Positions 10,844 to 24,737 of a stretch of 64,000 nucleotides of DNA are shown here, in pieces. The notes under the pieces were generated by a model. The model was not told the DNA's origin. It worked only from the letters and a program-made list of their open reading frames with translations, and searched no databases. The stretch comes from Strix aluco (taxonomy: Eukaryota > Chordata > Aves > Strigiformes > Strigidae). The stretch covers positions 105,960,610-106,024,609 of the forward strand of contig NC_133934.1 in assembly GCF_031877795.1 (NCBI RefSeq), given 5' to 3'. Position 1 is the stretch's first letter. Each line of letters starts with the position of its first letter. Position numbers and translations under genes: made by a program.

Positions 10844-13800
10844 CCGCCTCCTCGCGGGGCGGGTGGACGGGACTTGGGGGCTGAAGGTTGTCCCTTCGAG
10901 TGGGCTATTTGATTGTCAAATAAACGATGAATTAAATTAATTCGTTAATACTGGATGATGACGGTTAATGATCATTTCTTTCATTAAAGAATTGAAAAGT
11001 TAGAAAAAGATCAGACCGCGCTCTGAGGCAGAGGAGCGTGCAAGCAGCCTGAATTTCCTAGAGGCTTCCACGCAGCGGAAGTCCTTCACTGGGAGATGCA
11101 CTTGCTGTTTAAATTACGTTTCTTTTAAAAGTATGAGCAATTTTCCTCTTGACATCTTCAGCCAAGAAAATTTAGTTTTATCAGCTGTCTCGCTTCTTTG
11201 CATCAGCACCCTGCAAATGCCATACAATAGCGGCAGAGGAATGCAAGGGCTTTTGACAGCAAATAAAGATACAATGACTTTTAAAGATACTCTAAGGATT
11301 ATTTTTTTCCTCTCCCTTTCCAGCATATGCGAAGATCTACTTTTTTTTCCTCTCGGTCTATTTGACTCTTTAGGAACATAGCATTAAATAACCCACCAGC
11401 TAGCCTGGGACCGCTGCGTTCCCTGGCACCACACCACCGGCTGCCCTCCCATCTCAGCCTCCCTCCCTGCCGTGGGCACCGCAGGGAGCGGCGCTGCCGC
11501 GGAGAAGGTGCACGAGTGGGAGAAGCAACTTGCTTGAATGTGTTGAGACATAAGGAAAGGCGGGGAGAAAGACGTGAATAGCAACATTGCTAGAAGGTAA
11601 AAGAGCTATTTTATTTCTATTAGCTTGAATTAAATAAAAAAAAAATTACACCATTGTTTCACTTTTATTAAACATCACCGGTCTGCTCTCGTTGGGCAAA
11701 ACATGTCTTTAATGACAAGCAGTAATCAGGAATCGGTACAAACTTCAATCTTAAGAGACTTAAAGCAGCGAACCGAATGCCTGGATGTTCATGTGCAGGT
11801 CATGACAGGCCACGTCATGGCCAGAGCACTTCAAAGAACAGTTCTGTGCTCTCACATCCTTGTGCTCCTATTTACTGATACAATGTGATGAAGCCCTCCA
11901 TTTGAAGGAACAGAAACTAAGCCCATCTGTACAGTGATGGAGTGAACTCCTTGCTTGGAGGGAAATAAAGAGAACCCTCACAAAAAACCCCTCCCAACAC
12001 TAGACTTTTGACCTTCATTTAAATGGCGTTTTAGGGAAACACAATTTTCCTTAGCAGAGCGTATTTCTTTTAAGTGAAGGTCAACTGTGCTCAAATATTC
12101 AGTTCATTACTTTAAGCTCCAGTTTATTGTTTGAAATGGGATTTATGGTCACTTGATGCACATTTCAATACATCTTTATTTTTCTAATTGGTTCACAAAC
12201 CTTTCCTTACTTGGACAATTAAATTATTTGGAAACTTAACCTTAACAAAATAAATATTTAGCTCTTTCTGCAATATGTCAAAGTATATTTGCACAACAAA
12301 GACATTCTTTCCATTGCAGCACTTCAGACAGAAATAGCTATTATTTCACAAGCTTTAAGAAACATAGATTAATAGAATCTGAAGATATGAAATGTTGTAA
12401 TGTTGTACCACAAAATTCCTGATGAAACATGCATGGCACGACAAATCTCTCTGTGCAGAACATTCCTCATACCAATGATACGTACCCAGCCTTCTAGCCC
12501 ATATAAAACATTTGATAATGCCTTATTTTCTGGGGCAAATATCAGAGAAAGTGGCTCATTCATGTTAAGGTAGCCTCATTTTCTAAAACCAAAGCGTGAA
12601 GTCAACCATAGAAGAGCAAATATATAACTGACTACAATCCCTTCCTATTGTGGCCATTTTGTCACAGTACATTTTTAGATGAGTTACATTTATGACCGAC
12701 AGATTTATCCCCCAGTTTCTGTTGTAGCCTTTTCTCATGTGGATGCATTACGCTAGAAACTGCCGCGCAGGCAAGTTCAGATCTAATTATAAAACCCCAT
12801 CAGAGATGTTTAGTGCTTTAGCATGTTGTGAAAGAAAATAGTACAGAGCTGCTGTGAGTCTCTTCACAATTCCCAGGTTTTCACTCTTTAAAGCCCTTAA
12901 ACATGCAATGAGGCAATCTTCCTTGAGTGTGTAATGTAACTTCTAGCAGAGGGAAAGCATTTTAAGATCCTTTCAGCTGCAGGTTTAGAAATAACAGTCT
13001 TGCAGGGACACGCCTTAACGTTTCCACATAGTGGAGGCTGGCAAAATGAAATGCTTCCTGCAATTCTGAAACACTTAACAGAGGAGAAGGAGAGATTGGT
13101 ACCTTGTTACACAACTTTCCAGTTGACCTATTTTAGCCTAATCTGCTGTGTTAGGCGTTGTGGGAGCTCTGCAATTAGCTGGAAGCAGGTATTTGTTCCC
13201 ACTGCCGCTAATCCATAGACAAATGGGTGTATCCCCAAAGTAAGTATTACCCTGTCATCTGCCAATCACGATACCTTGCCAAAATTTAAACCATGTTGTT
13301 TGTATATATCTTTTATATTTCCAGTTTCATTGCTGTCTTGAAAATGATGAAGAGAGCAATGAATTATTCAGCTTTCAGCCCTGTGTTGACAAAGGAGCAC
13401 TGGAAACCTTTGGGTATCTCTGTAGTTTGAGGCAGCAATAGCCACCAAAGAAAATATGCCCTTTCCCACCAAATTCCTATTTTTTTTCCCAGCTGTCAAA
13501 GAAGTTCACAAAGTGTTGGCAGTAGTCAATTTTTGCCATACCAAAATGAATCTTTTATCTACAGTAAATGGCAGAAAACAACACTAATTTGCTATCTCTA
13601 TGAAACAATGTGTATGAATGTGTGTGAATGATGTAATTAGACTTTTTTTTTACTGTTTCTGCGTCAGCTGCTGTGGCATTTCTGCATTTTCTTCTTTTAG
13701 ACAATAAAAAGTTGAAACAATTTTCTTATTAAAAACTATTCTAGACTTAACTTTCATGCTCTAATCCTTTTGCATTCTACTTTGCACCTGGCAATCCACT

Positions 13801-16800
13801 ACAAGCTACTGAGAAACTTCTATAAAAACTACATATGCTTTACGATGGTAATCGCTGTTTTTACTAACCATGCAAAATTATTCATCCACTTCTTCTGGAA
13901 AGCGCAAGGACTCTTCTTTTAAGGGGCTATATTTGAACTCATTGCTGGGATATAACCATCGCAGTCACCATCGTGATCACAATCCAGATAGGGACGTTGT
14001 TCAATCAACTAAAAATAAATCAGTGGCTAAACAGCCATAAAACAGCATTGCGCTGCTCTGCCTCCCCTGTAATCTGTCCCAGAGACCCCAAGTGCTGTGT
14101 GCTGGCCATGTAGCTAAAATAGATAGTGTTTGAATAAGAGGCATGGAGCAAAATAACTTTTAGACATTAAGAAGCATATAAGATCATTCCTTTGAGAAGA
14201 CAAACTATAGTTACAATATATTTATACATACCTGTTTCCATTTCACCCAGTGACCAAAGTCATTAAATAATTAAAAATCCTGCATAAATGTGAATTTATT
14301 TTGCCTGAAAACAAGTGTATGGGGCTTGATTTAAAACATGAATTCATTCAGGGAAATGAAACATCCTTCATCAAAGATAGCCCAGGTTCAATCACACACA
14401 AACCACTTTGAGGAAACGAGCGTTCACAATACTTCTCTCGTCTCTCCCTGGCACTTTGCATGCTGCCAGGCAGGTTTTCGACTTTCAAGCAATAGCCTGG
14501 CGGGCTTGTGAGTCTCTCTCCTAGCTTTTTGAGGAAATCTCCCACTTCACTTCCTAGCAACTTTCACCTACTGCCCTTCTGGAGCTCAAGGGGAGCCAGT
14601 TCCCCTTTCCATTTCCAACAGGCGTCTCCAACTGAAGCCTCCCATGGCCCCAGCAGCATTCAGAGGCTGCTGGCCTCTCCTGCTCACCAGCAGCTGTGTT
14701 GGGATGAACTTTGCCAGCAAACACCACTAATGAGTCCATGTAGAAACCTGCACCCTCCACAAGAAGTAGCTGGCTTGTTACCTCCTCTCAACCCCTCAGC
14801 CCCTGTCCTGTCCTCCTCTGACCTCTGCGATATACATGCCTCTGCTCAGGGAGGGTAAGAAATTGCTGTTTACATAGGCTTTCAAGCAGCTCTACAAAAG
14901 GTTGCACGCATTTTTGTTACCTAAGCCACAACTCTTAAGAAAAATGTAGAGGCTTGGGGTATTGTCATGTCTTAACAGGCAAACTCTTCAGTGTTAGGTC
15001 ATACCATTATTTTTCTTTCAGTTGTGAAACGCAGTGCAGGCTCAGGATGACAGAGAAGAGATTACATTTCAAGGTCTGGGGCATAACTTTACAGTTACTT
15101 TTTCTTAAAAGACTAGAGCTGAGATCCATCTGATCAAACGTCCATCTCTGCATCTGAGGGGGCGCAGGGGCTGCATCCCCTTTCCAAGTGATGAAGAGAA
15201 AGAGGTTATTCTAGAGAGAAGGTCATCTTGTCCTGAACCAGACATCTAAATCCAGTGAGGTAAAGCCCATGCCAGGTTTCTTCAAACTGAATTTATGCTA
15301 AAATCGAGGTCTAATCAGCTGTTACATTGTGCATTGCTGCTCTGTATAAGTCTGACTGAGAGGTCTCCTCACCCATGAAACAAATGAGTGAAACATAGAG
15401 ATAAAGCCAATTTATAATTAACAGCACCTTAAATAAGAGGTGGTTGGCCATGCTAAGTCCACCTCCCTGCATATCAGGTGAAGTCCTCACTCACTTCATC
15501 CCTGTTGACAGCTGGGGAGTCCCAGACCATCTCCCAGACCCCGCAGAGCAGCTCCTCCACTGTACTCTCTCTGATAATGGCTAGTGATGGACATGACATA
15601 GGAGAATGGAGAAGCCCACAACAGAAAGGCAGGACATATTTACTCCATCATCAGATCTTTACCAGTTAGACCTAGCCAGAGGATGTCAGAAGAAGACTCA
15701 CTTTTTTTTTAATGTGAGTGTATGTTTTAAAAAAACATAACTTCTAAAAATCTGGATGTTCCTACCAGCCATATAAATTTCAATGCTTTTTAATATTGCT
15801 GAATTCTTGAATTAAATGCTTTCTAGATTTTCTGTCCAATGTCTGTGAAGGTATTTCCTTAAATCAATTTCAGTTTTTCGTAACTGAAAGCTTATCTGTC
15901 ACAAAACTTGTCCTCTATCTGTACCTTATGGGAACGTAGCCAAGTCTGCTCTCAAGGAAGATGGCTGCCCAAGCTGTGGGGAGGCAGCAACAGAGAGAAA
16001 CACATGAGTAGGTACAAGGAAAGGCTTATGTATGAGTGTGTTTAAGTGCAACTCTTCCAAATAATCCCCAGTTAAGACAAGTTGTGACTTCAGTTGCATT
16101 TTTAAAAGTAAATTTCTGAACTGAATTCTTAATGTAACCATCCAGAGAGACTTTCACATGTCAAAAGTAATGTGAAAAGTATCCAGGAATTAAAAAATAA
16201 ATATTCTTGTGTAGGCTTTGCACATGATAGCAGTAAGCTTTTACTGTGTAGGAAGCCTGAAGTAATTTTATTATTCTACTGTGGTGATGATTAAACGTCA
16301 AAAAGGTTGTACCTTTCTTCAAGGGCTAATTTTAATTATTTTTAACTTCTCAGCTATTTAACATTTGCATTTGTCTATTCTCAAATCTTTCCTTCTTATA
16401 CATAGCAAGTAAGTGCAAGAACACTGGGGAGGGCACACCAAGATGAGAGAGCTCGAATCCCTCTTGTAAACACAAAATTAATCTCAGCTGTAGCTATAGA
16501 AGTCCTATTTCTGAATGATATTATCCTCATATCACCTGGTAATATTAAACAGAGGACCTTTATGCACAGGGACACTACATATATTCATGCTAGACGCAAT
16601 GGAGTACCAAGCCAGGTTCTCCACTGAAGACAAGCCTTAATAAATTCTTCCAGACTGACATGATTTATTTCAGCTCAGAAGAGCCTTGCTCATTATTTGA
16701 AGATTTACCTGAAAAACATTCCTTCATGCAGCTCATCAGAGTGGTCAGCATCTAATGAATGGGTTAATGAATATTACCTTCTATATTTCAACAACAGTGC

Positions 16801-19799
16801 AGTTGAAGGCTACTCAAGTCGCCAACTCTTGGGAGGAGGCTTGGCAGCAAAGGCAGCAGTTAGATGGGATGTTTATTGGATGTCTTCCATCAGCTGCACT
16901 GTGTGGTGGCTTGAGTGTTAGATTATAAATATTTCCCCTTGTGAAAAGGGGAAGTTGGCTGGATGAACACTGATTCAGCAGGACATATTCATAGCCTCGG
17001 CAGAGATTGGTGTGTAAGAAAGCAGGAATGGGAAGCATTGAATTAGGCCTGGGAAGTCCCCTCTCTCCACAGGCACATGAGGAGAGCACTTATCCCTGGA
17101 AGCTAGTCAGCATGGCACGTGGGCAACAGGAATATTAATAACTCTTCTATGGCAAGACTTCTGCGGGGCATGATGGCTCACCCAAACCACAGCCTCTGTG
17201 GCCACTCGGTGCAGATGGGCAACTTCTGCATTGCAGAGTTACTTCTGCAAGGGCAAACGGAGCTGCCGGGTTGGGTGGGGGTGCAGGAGGCACCCCAAAA
17301 CCCAGGGAAGAGGTGCCTTGGGGATACTGATTTTCTCACTGCTGGTCACAGGCAAGAAGTCAGTCCTAAGGATCATACCAAAGACTGGTGGGCCTTGCGA
17401 CTCTTGCTGGTACACCAGACTTAGTGAGTACCAAAGACATGGCTGACCATTGTATGCAATGTCTGATATGGAGAGTGTTAGTAGAAAAGCCTTTTGGTGA
17501 GCAGCACAAGAAAGGCCTTCTAGCTCGAGGGAACCAAAAAACAGGCAACGAAGATGGCTAGGATGTGCAATCAAGGCTCTCATCCATCCTGCAGAGTGGC
17601 TAGGAAGAGCTGATAAGGATCGAGTGGTAAGAGCAACATGGAAATTTCCTTTGCCTTGCAGAAGCCTTCCCAAGAGGAGCAGGTCACAGGAGAGATGTCA
17701 GAGCAGTGGGATAGCTCTGGAGTTTGTCTCAGTGCTGGCTTTGTGCAAGTGACTCTGACTCACCATGGCAATTGTAGACCAGGGGGGTTTCCAAGAGGCT
17801 GGGGCTGAAATCCCCAGGGATGTTAGTCTAGACAGGGTGCTCTTCCCTTTGACCTCATTGAGGGCCTCAGCTTCCTCTTTATGCAAGGAACACCAGCTGC
17901 CAGGACAGGTTATTTTGAGCTACAGAACAGTTATGAAAGAGCAGTGTGCTGAGGGTTTGAGGAAAAAGATGCTCCTGCTGTAAGTATCCTTTTCAGACCA
18001 CAGTTGTGCCAGGCTGCTCCTTGCTACTGCTCACGGGAAAAAATTTTTATTCCTGACGTCTTCTAAAGAGACTCAAACAGCCTGAGAACGGTTCCTTGTA
18101 AGAGCTTGTAAAATGAGCTCCAATTCCCCCAGGATAACTGGAGGGAAATCCCAGTCATTAACTCTTCCGTCAAGTGACGTAAGTAAGAGGGATTGCAAAT
18201 TAATCCTGCTCCCCATTCATCTCATCCCAGCAGAGATCCCGCTAGTAAAAACCAGTCCTTCAACAGCCCCACGGGAATCCCAGACTGTATCATAGTGCTC
18301 TCCTGCCCTTGCCTGCAACAAATATGTCTGGTATTCGATGTTCATGTGTTACTTCTTCCATCCCTCAAGAGCTGGTATGCAGGAGAGGGCACAGGCGAGG
18401 TGTGCATGCAGTGGAAGCACTAAAGGCTTCCCATATTCCATGCCGTTTTGCTGTGTGGCCCTCTCTCCGCTTTCCCAACAGATGGTCCATGGCTGCCTCA
18501 CCTGCCTTTGGTGTCTGGTAACTCTTCAGCAACAGCCAGCATGGTCTGAGGAGGGGTGATTTGTGGCTTGTGGGGAAAGGACATGTTCTGTGGGCCCTTC
18601 TGTCCTGTCCCATCCTTGCTGGTCCCTTCCAACTCTGTCTTCTCTGCTCTGTCAGAGGCTTTCTGCTACTAATAAACTGGTGATTTCAGTGAAATGAAGG
18701 AACCTGGTAACCTGGGCAACCATGGGATGAATGTCCCGTGCCCAGCCGGAAGGCAGCACTGGGAGCTCTGCCTGTGTGCAGAGTCATGGAGTTGGCAGTG
18801 TGGGCAGCACCAGGCAGGAGCCTGCTCAGAGAAGCATCAAAGAGGCTTGAGGCTGTGCTGGGTCATGTGGATGCAGATGTAGCTGTTTGTGGCTGGGAGA
18901 AGTCACAGGGACTTCGATACCAACCTAGAGAAGCTGGATTTTGCTGTACAGTCACATGAAACCCTTTGATTCCCAAACACCCTTTCTGAACTGCCTCACT
19001 GAATACACAAAACTAATCTGTGACACTTTGGGCACTCTGGTGTGCTATGCGTGCACACACATCCCATGGCCTTGTCATGGGCCAAAGGAGAAGAAGGTAA
19101 CAGAGGACGCACAGACAGACCAGTTGTTCTGCACTGTGTAGTTGACATTTGGATTGCAGGGCAATTCCTCAGAAATCAGTGAGATAACAGGCAGTGATCG
19201 ATACTCAGCAAACAATGTCCCAGGGAAATGCGAGCGACTTCCAGGTGGCCTTGGCAGGCTGAGGGCAGGGCTGAGTGAGGAGGGACCCTGTGGTGTGACA
19301 CAGGTATTCCTCCTCTTGTCTGGCCACTTCTCTGTCGAGCTGTTCAACTCCAGGAACTTGTAGGGGAGATGAACTGATTTCACTTGCTCTGTGTGGTTTT
19401 GGGGTTTTTTTTCGAGCCCAGTGTGAGGAGCTGCTGTTGTGGCTGCCTAGCTCGCCTCTTGCCATGCTGCTATATATATCTGTGATTCCTGCCTCCAGGA
19501 GCTGGCTGGGATCTGAGCCACCTCACTGAGAGCAGAGGTATCCACCACTGTCGTGTGACAGAGGTGGAGGGGGAAGGTGGCAGAGCTCCAGGGGACAGGG
19601 TATGAATTACCTTCATGAGTGGGCACAAGTCTCTCAGTCCAGGAAAGTGGTTTTAAACCTTTTGTCCTTTTTTTCTCTCTCCTTTTTTTTTTTTTTCTGT
19701 TGCTTTTCCATAAATAAAGATTAACGTAGAGATTTTCTCTAGGGCACTTGTCATCTTCAGTGTTTGACAAATACTAACTTGCTCACCTTCCCAAATCCT

Positions 19800-19980
19800 T
19801 ACCCTGTCAGCTGAATGAGGATGGAGAACGTTAGCCCCAGAGAAGAGGATAGAACAGCAAAGCACCCACACAGACATCAGGGAAAGATGTGCCCAAGGTC
19901 ACAGACCATGGCAGTGTCATAGCACAGTGGACAACTGCACTCCTGGCTCCCTCTCCTCTGTCCAGACCAGTAAACCAGAC
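19800..19980 (+). repeat. Possible MIR/ancient SINE relic
   Basis: The phrase around 19,888 (GATGTGCCCAAGGTCACAGA), followed at about 19,945 by CTCCTGGCTCC, resembles the conserved end of tRNA-derived MIR-type SINEs. It is highly decayed, with no poly(A) tail or flanking duplication visible. Boundaries are rough. Confidence 0.4.
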
Positions 19981-21321
19981 AATAAAAATCAAAGCAAATG
20001 CATCTAGAGGAGAGAGCTGAAGTTAGACACCTCCATCTGCATGTGCTTTGGACAATGACACTGTTATTTTTACCTAGTATTCAGAGGCTTTGAGCAACTG
20101 CAGGTTCTCATGTCATCAGGGAAAGGCTCAAACCTTATCTGGGTGTCTATACAGGGATGTAGGTGACTGTTTTCCAGCTTCTATCCTAGGCTTTTGTTCT
20201 AGCTCTTTTTCCTGTTCATTTTTTTTCTTAAATGGGTCTGAATCTCCACTCAGTGTTTTCTGAGTCAGCTTTTTGCCACCCTCCAGTACTACATAGCCTG
20301 GGGCTCCGCCAGGTTGCAAAGTCAGCAGACGCAGAGGGGGGCTGGCCAGCTCTGTGGGTCACTGCCCAGGGGCCAGCAGCAGCTCTGTGTCCCAGCCCAC
20401 TGAGGCACGTTTGCTGGAATGCTCTGGCAGAAATATTCCTGCTCTGGCACACCCTTGCTCCAGGACTCGGCCGTCTGAGATGTGTCAGTCCTGAGCTCAA
20501 CCTTTGGAAAAGCCCTGCTCTGACTCCTGCAGCATCTGCACCGGGAAGGCGAGGGTCAGTGAGGCACTGAAGCCCAGCTTGTGTGCGAGTGCTCGGCCTG
20601 TGTTCCCAAAAGGCAGTGGCGAGGTGTGGAGTGGTCCCTGAGTGCCTTTGGTAGCCTTGCCCCCCCTCCCCAGCGTCTCCTCCTGTTCCACACATTTATC
20701 CCCTGTGGCCACACACCAGCCTCGCTGACGGATTTTACTTGAAAGCTCTGGCAGCCTGTGCCGCTAATGGCAGAGCCCTGAGCCGTCTCCCTCCGTCTCC
20801 CTGGAGTCCCTGCGCAGACGTAGGTGCACGTCACCGCCTGCTCTAATTTTATCCGTGTTTGATGGAAGAGACGAACTGAGCAGCAGGGAGGCAGCTATTT
20901 TGGTTTTCTCTGTGGCTGTGGGTTATATAAAGCATCCTGCCATGACCTGCATCGCTTGGGAGCTGCTTCGCTTCCCCTGTCTCAGCTGCCACGAACGGGT
21001 GGCTCGGATGCTCGCTCCCGGCGAGCGTGGTGGCTGCGTGGGCCAGGTGTGCCGTGCGTGCATGCGTACAGAGAGAGTGTGTCAATGAGATTCAAGGGCA
21101 ACCATCTATAGGGGGAGACCAGGTCTCCTCCTTGCTGTGCTGTGTGACAAGTGCTCAGGGGTTGCACCCGTTCCAGCGACTGCACATCATCTGTGCTCCC
21201 TGCCAGCAGGGGCATGGGCAGAGTTGGGTGGCAGCACCCCGGGGTGTGCAAGCTTTGGCCGGCCGGAGCAGAGTACTGCTGCTTTCATCTCACCAGGGCC
21301 AGAGGAGCGGCTCCGTTAGGT

Positions 21322-21380
21322 GGCAGCAGCCACAGCAGCAGCAGCCACAGCAGGAGCGGCAGCAGGAGCAGCAGCAGGAG
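21322..21380. repeat. Imperfect CAG/GCA-rich tract
   Basis: A run of GCAGCAGCCACAGCAGCAGC-type triplets with interruptions. It gives glutamine-, alanine- or serine-rich chance frames, none of which has other protein-like features. A shorter similar tract lies at about 33,413-33,437. Confidence 0.85.
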
Positions 21381-24143
21381 GCTCCCACCCCCGTGGGACC
21401 TCTGTGGGTGCACGGCGGGCCAGTGGGGCCATGGAAGAGCCTGGCAGGGCCAGCCCAGCACCCAGCACTGGAAGCCAGGCAGTGTGCTGGGGGACCCCAT
21501 AGAGTGGAAGGAATGTGGGGGGGCTCCTGCCCTCACTGCCTGCACTTTCTGCTGCTCTGGGGTACCTTGGTCTGACACTGGCTGAGCCCCTGTGAGATCG
21601 CAGGGGCTGCTCCCTGGGCTGAGCTCCCACACGTAAGGCACAACGTGGTACATGGCTGGTGGTGATCCTGTCCCGTGCTAGCTGACCGCAGCTCCCAGCC
21701 TCAACGCAATAGCTATTTCCCAACCGCAAGGAGCAGAGGCATTACGCAGGGCTTCTCACCCATGAGGGCTGCGGATCCTCCATGCCTGGCCCTCCCAGGC
21801 AGTGGCTTCGTCAGCGATGCTCCAGTGCCTGGTCCCACGCTGGCAAGGCAGGGCACCAAGCCTTGGGCTTGCCAGTTTGAGAGTTTTTGGCAGGAGGCGG
21901 CGTGACTGGAACTCCTTCCTCTGACTGGTGCAGGCAGGGTCTACCAACATCTGGGTTAGGCGCTGGAGCCCAATGCCTGGAGGGAGTTTTGGGGAATGCC
22001 TCTTGCTTTTGTTTCTCGTGCAAGCAAGCAAATTTAATAGCACAATGTGGATTTGGAAACTAAAGTAATTAGGCCATATCATGATGCTGATTGGCACCTC
22101 CCTGCTCCTCCACTCTCTGGGTTCTGCCTACCCTGCTGCTGACTCATGTCAAAGCCACCTTCTCCCTAATGACCGGGGGGTCAGGCCAGTGCCCAGCCCG
22201 CTCCATGGCTCTCCTTGCTCCCACGCAGTTCCCGCTGGGCCGCCCGTGGCAGCACCGGCAGGACACACTCACTTCCTAAAGAGTCACCTCCTGGGAACAC
22301 TGCCGAGCCTCCGCGGCAGCCAAGGCATCTGACATCCCCCCGCCGGGCGTGTGCCTGCCTGAAAGCCCGTGTCTGCCGCCCAGCCGCTCCCGAGGAGGCA
22401 CTGCTGGGTGCAGGATAACCCACAGGGCAAGGGTGACTGTGTCCATGTACAACCACCACCACCCCCCACCCAAAGAGCTGCTGTCTGGGGTGGTAGAGCT
22501 GCCTTCTTGGGGTCTTCCCAGCAGGACCCATATCCATCTTCCTTGTGCATCCCCCATCAGTGGTGGGAGCGCTGCCCCCCCCAGCACGCCACCGCATCGC
22601 CTTCGCTGGCACGCTCCCCGGGGCAGGCCCCTGGGAAACCGGCGGGCGCAGAAGGCATGCTGGAGGAGGGACGGGGTGTGCGTGCAGGAGCGTGAATGTG
22701 CTCACGTCAAGGAGAAGGAAGCAGGGCCGTGAGTGCTGGAGGCGTTGTGAGCGCCAGGCACAGGCTGACAGGCAAGGGCTGCGGCTCCCGTAGGAAGTTA
22801 AACTGTTTCACAACAGTCACGATCGCAGCGAGCGGCTCACTCCAGAGTGATCCTGCTTGCTGGGGAGGGACAGTACAATCAGCGCTGAGAGGATGAATGT
22901 AGCCCAGCCTGGGATACGGGGTAGCAGCCTGAAGATTTTGTGGATGGATTTGGTGTGTGTGGAGGGAGAGGATTTGTGCAGAGAGTGCAGCAGCTCTATA
23001 AGCCCCTGTAGTGCTGGTGAAGGGACAGGGGAGGAGTGATGCTATTTCGGAGCCCCCTGCAATGCTGCTGTGGATGCACCTCGCTGTGAATGCTGCCTGG
23101 TGGGCAGAGGTCACTAAAACAGCCAGAACTGGCACCAGAGCAACCAAGAAATGCACAAAGAAATGAAAACGCTTCAGGGAGTGAAAATGTTATGGACTTG
23201 GGATAAACTGCAATGGGAGAGCAGCCAACCACCTCCCCTCAGTTCTTCAGGGAAGTGCAAATGCATTCAAATATTGTGTAAAAGGGCAGGTGACACCCCC
23301 CCAAGCCCTCCTGCTAGAGCTCAGCTCCAGCACTCATTAAAGTCTGTCCTAGTGAGGCAATTCAGTAAAGACTTGTCCCAGGCTTGGACTCACAAAAACT
23401 CTTCAGACAACTGGAGTCCTATTAGCTTGGGTCGTCTGTGTGGCCATGGTTACACTTTTTTGGGGCCAGGGCTGTTTGAAGCAGTCGAAGCAATCCCAAC
23501 TCCTCACACTTGCTCACATCCCCTCTGTTGTGCCAGTGCAACACTGTAAACAGCTGCTTGGCAAACCAGATCAGGAGCTGATCTGGCAGAAAAGTCTTCA
23601 TCTTTTGTTTTCCAGGGGCTAGTCATCTGCCAGTGCAGCTCACTGCATGGCCCCAGAGCAGTGCTGTGCACCCTGACTCAGCTCAGTGGGTGCTGGCTGT
23701 TTCTCCCAGATTCGGATCAGCTGGTTTAGAAGGAGTTGGGCAGCTGCCGGCACCGCACCCTGCATCATGCAGGCACAGGCGAGTGCCCAGCCGCCCAGGT
23801 TGCAGCTCCACAGCAGTCCGAGCCCGTAGGCTGACTTTTCCCACTCCTCCTGGCAAGGGACCCAGCCTTCTCCCCGCACTCCTGACTTTGCTCCCAGCCA
23901 TTTCACCTTGCTAAACCAGTGGAGGACTGACTGCAAAAGGCAACAAAAGGTTTTCTGCTGGGGTAGCACAAGAGGATGGCTCCTCACCCCATGGCCAAGA
24001 GATGGACCCAGCAAGGAGTGGGAATGGGGTTCCCCAGTGGAGAGGGGACCCTGGTGGCAGCTCAGACCACAGCAAACCTGAGCAGCAAGTGGCCCGAGCT
24101 GACCTGCAACCTACCGAAGTAGTGTGTTCCATTTTCAGCCAGA

Positions 24144-24737
24144 TGTGCTGCTTTTGGCTGGGATAGAGTTAATTTTGTTCATAGTAGCTCATACCGGGCT
24201 ATGTTTTGGATTTGTGCTGGAAACAGTGTTGATGATACAGGGATGTTTTAGCTATTGCTGAGCAGTGCTTACACAGAGCCAAGGCCTTTTCTGCTTCTCA
24301 CACTACCCCACCAGCGAGGAGGCTGGGGGTGCACAAGAAGCTGGGAGGGGACACAGCCAGGACAGCTGACCCCAACTGCCCAAAGGGATATCCCAGACCA
24401 TGTGATGTCATGCTCAGCATATAAAGCTGGGGGAAGGAGAAGGAAGTGGGGGATGTTTGGCGTGATGGCGTTTGTCTTCCCAAGTAACAGTTACGCATGA
24501 TGGAGCCCTGCTTTCCTGGAGATGGCTGAACACCTGCCTGCCAATGGGAAGCACCGAATGAATTCCTTGTTTTGCTTTGCTTGCATGCGCGGCTTTTGCT
24601 TTACCTATTAAACCGCCTTTATCTCAACCCATGTGTTTCTCATTTTTACTCTTCCAATTCTCTTCCCCATCCCACTGGGGGGGGAGTGAGCGAGCACTGG
24701 TGTGGTGCTTAGTTGCCAGCTGGGGTTAAACCACACA
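24144..24737 (+). mobile_element. Solo LTR of an avian endogenous retrovirus
   Basis: The block begins TGTGCTGCTTTTGGCTGGGA and ends GGTTAAACCACACA, the TG...CA ends of a retroviral LTR family widespread in bird genomes. Inside it is a TATA-like CATATAAAG near 24,417. An ATTAAA poly(A) signal sits at 24,607-24,612, followed by the characteristic CCCACTGGGGGGGGAGTGAG tract. No primer-binding site, gag/pol sequence or second LTR flanks it, so it is a solo LTR left by recombination. I could not find a convincing target-site duplication, so it is either old or its ends are slightly misplaced. Terminal bases are accurate to a few bp. Confidence 0.88.

Larger units (their letters stand above)
9880..10890 (-). 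promoter_or_regulatory. TMED10: TMED10 CpG-island promoter
   Basis: This CpG-rich block covers exon 1, the 5' end of intron 1 and the region upstream of the start codon. A tandem GC box (GGGGCGGGGCGGGGC, 10,751-10,765) and a CACGTG E-box (10,719-10,724) lie just upstream of the coding start. No TATA box is evident, as expected for a broadly expressed secretory-pathway gene. The transcription start probably lies between about 10,690 and 10,760; this is inferred, not visible. Confidence 0.8.
10891..24143. other. Intergenic sequence, TMED10 to solo LTR
   Basis: No coding gene, tRNA or other structured RNA is recognisable. From about 11,100 to 16,700 the sequence is AT-rich and mostly unique. 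From about 17,000 on it becomes richer in GC and has many short chance frames. A MIR-like relic (about 19,800-19,980), a CAG-rich tract (21,322-21,380) and a TATATAAAG motif (20,924-20,932) without a supported gene are the only items noted. Confidence 0.7.

Noticed and set aside
20924..20932. TATATAAAG as a promoter for a gene at 21 kb
   Set aside because: Downstream frames are CAG-rich or compositional and no conserved exon follows. An isolated TATA motif is common by chance.
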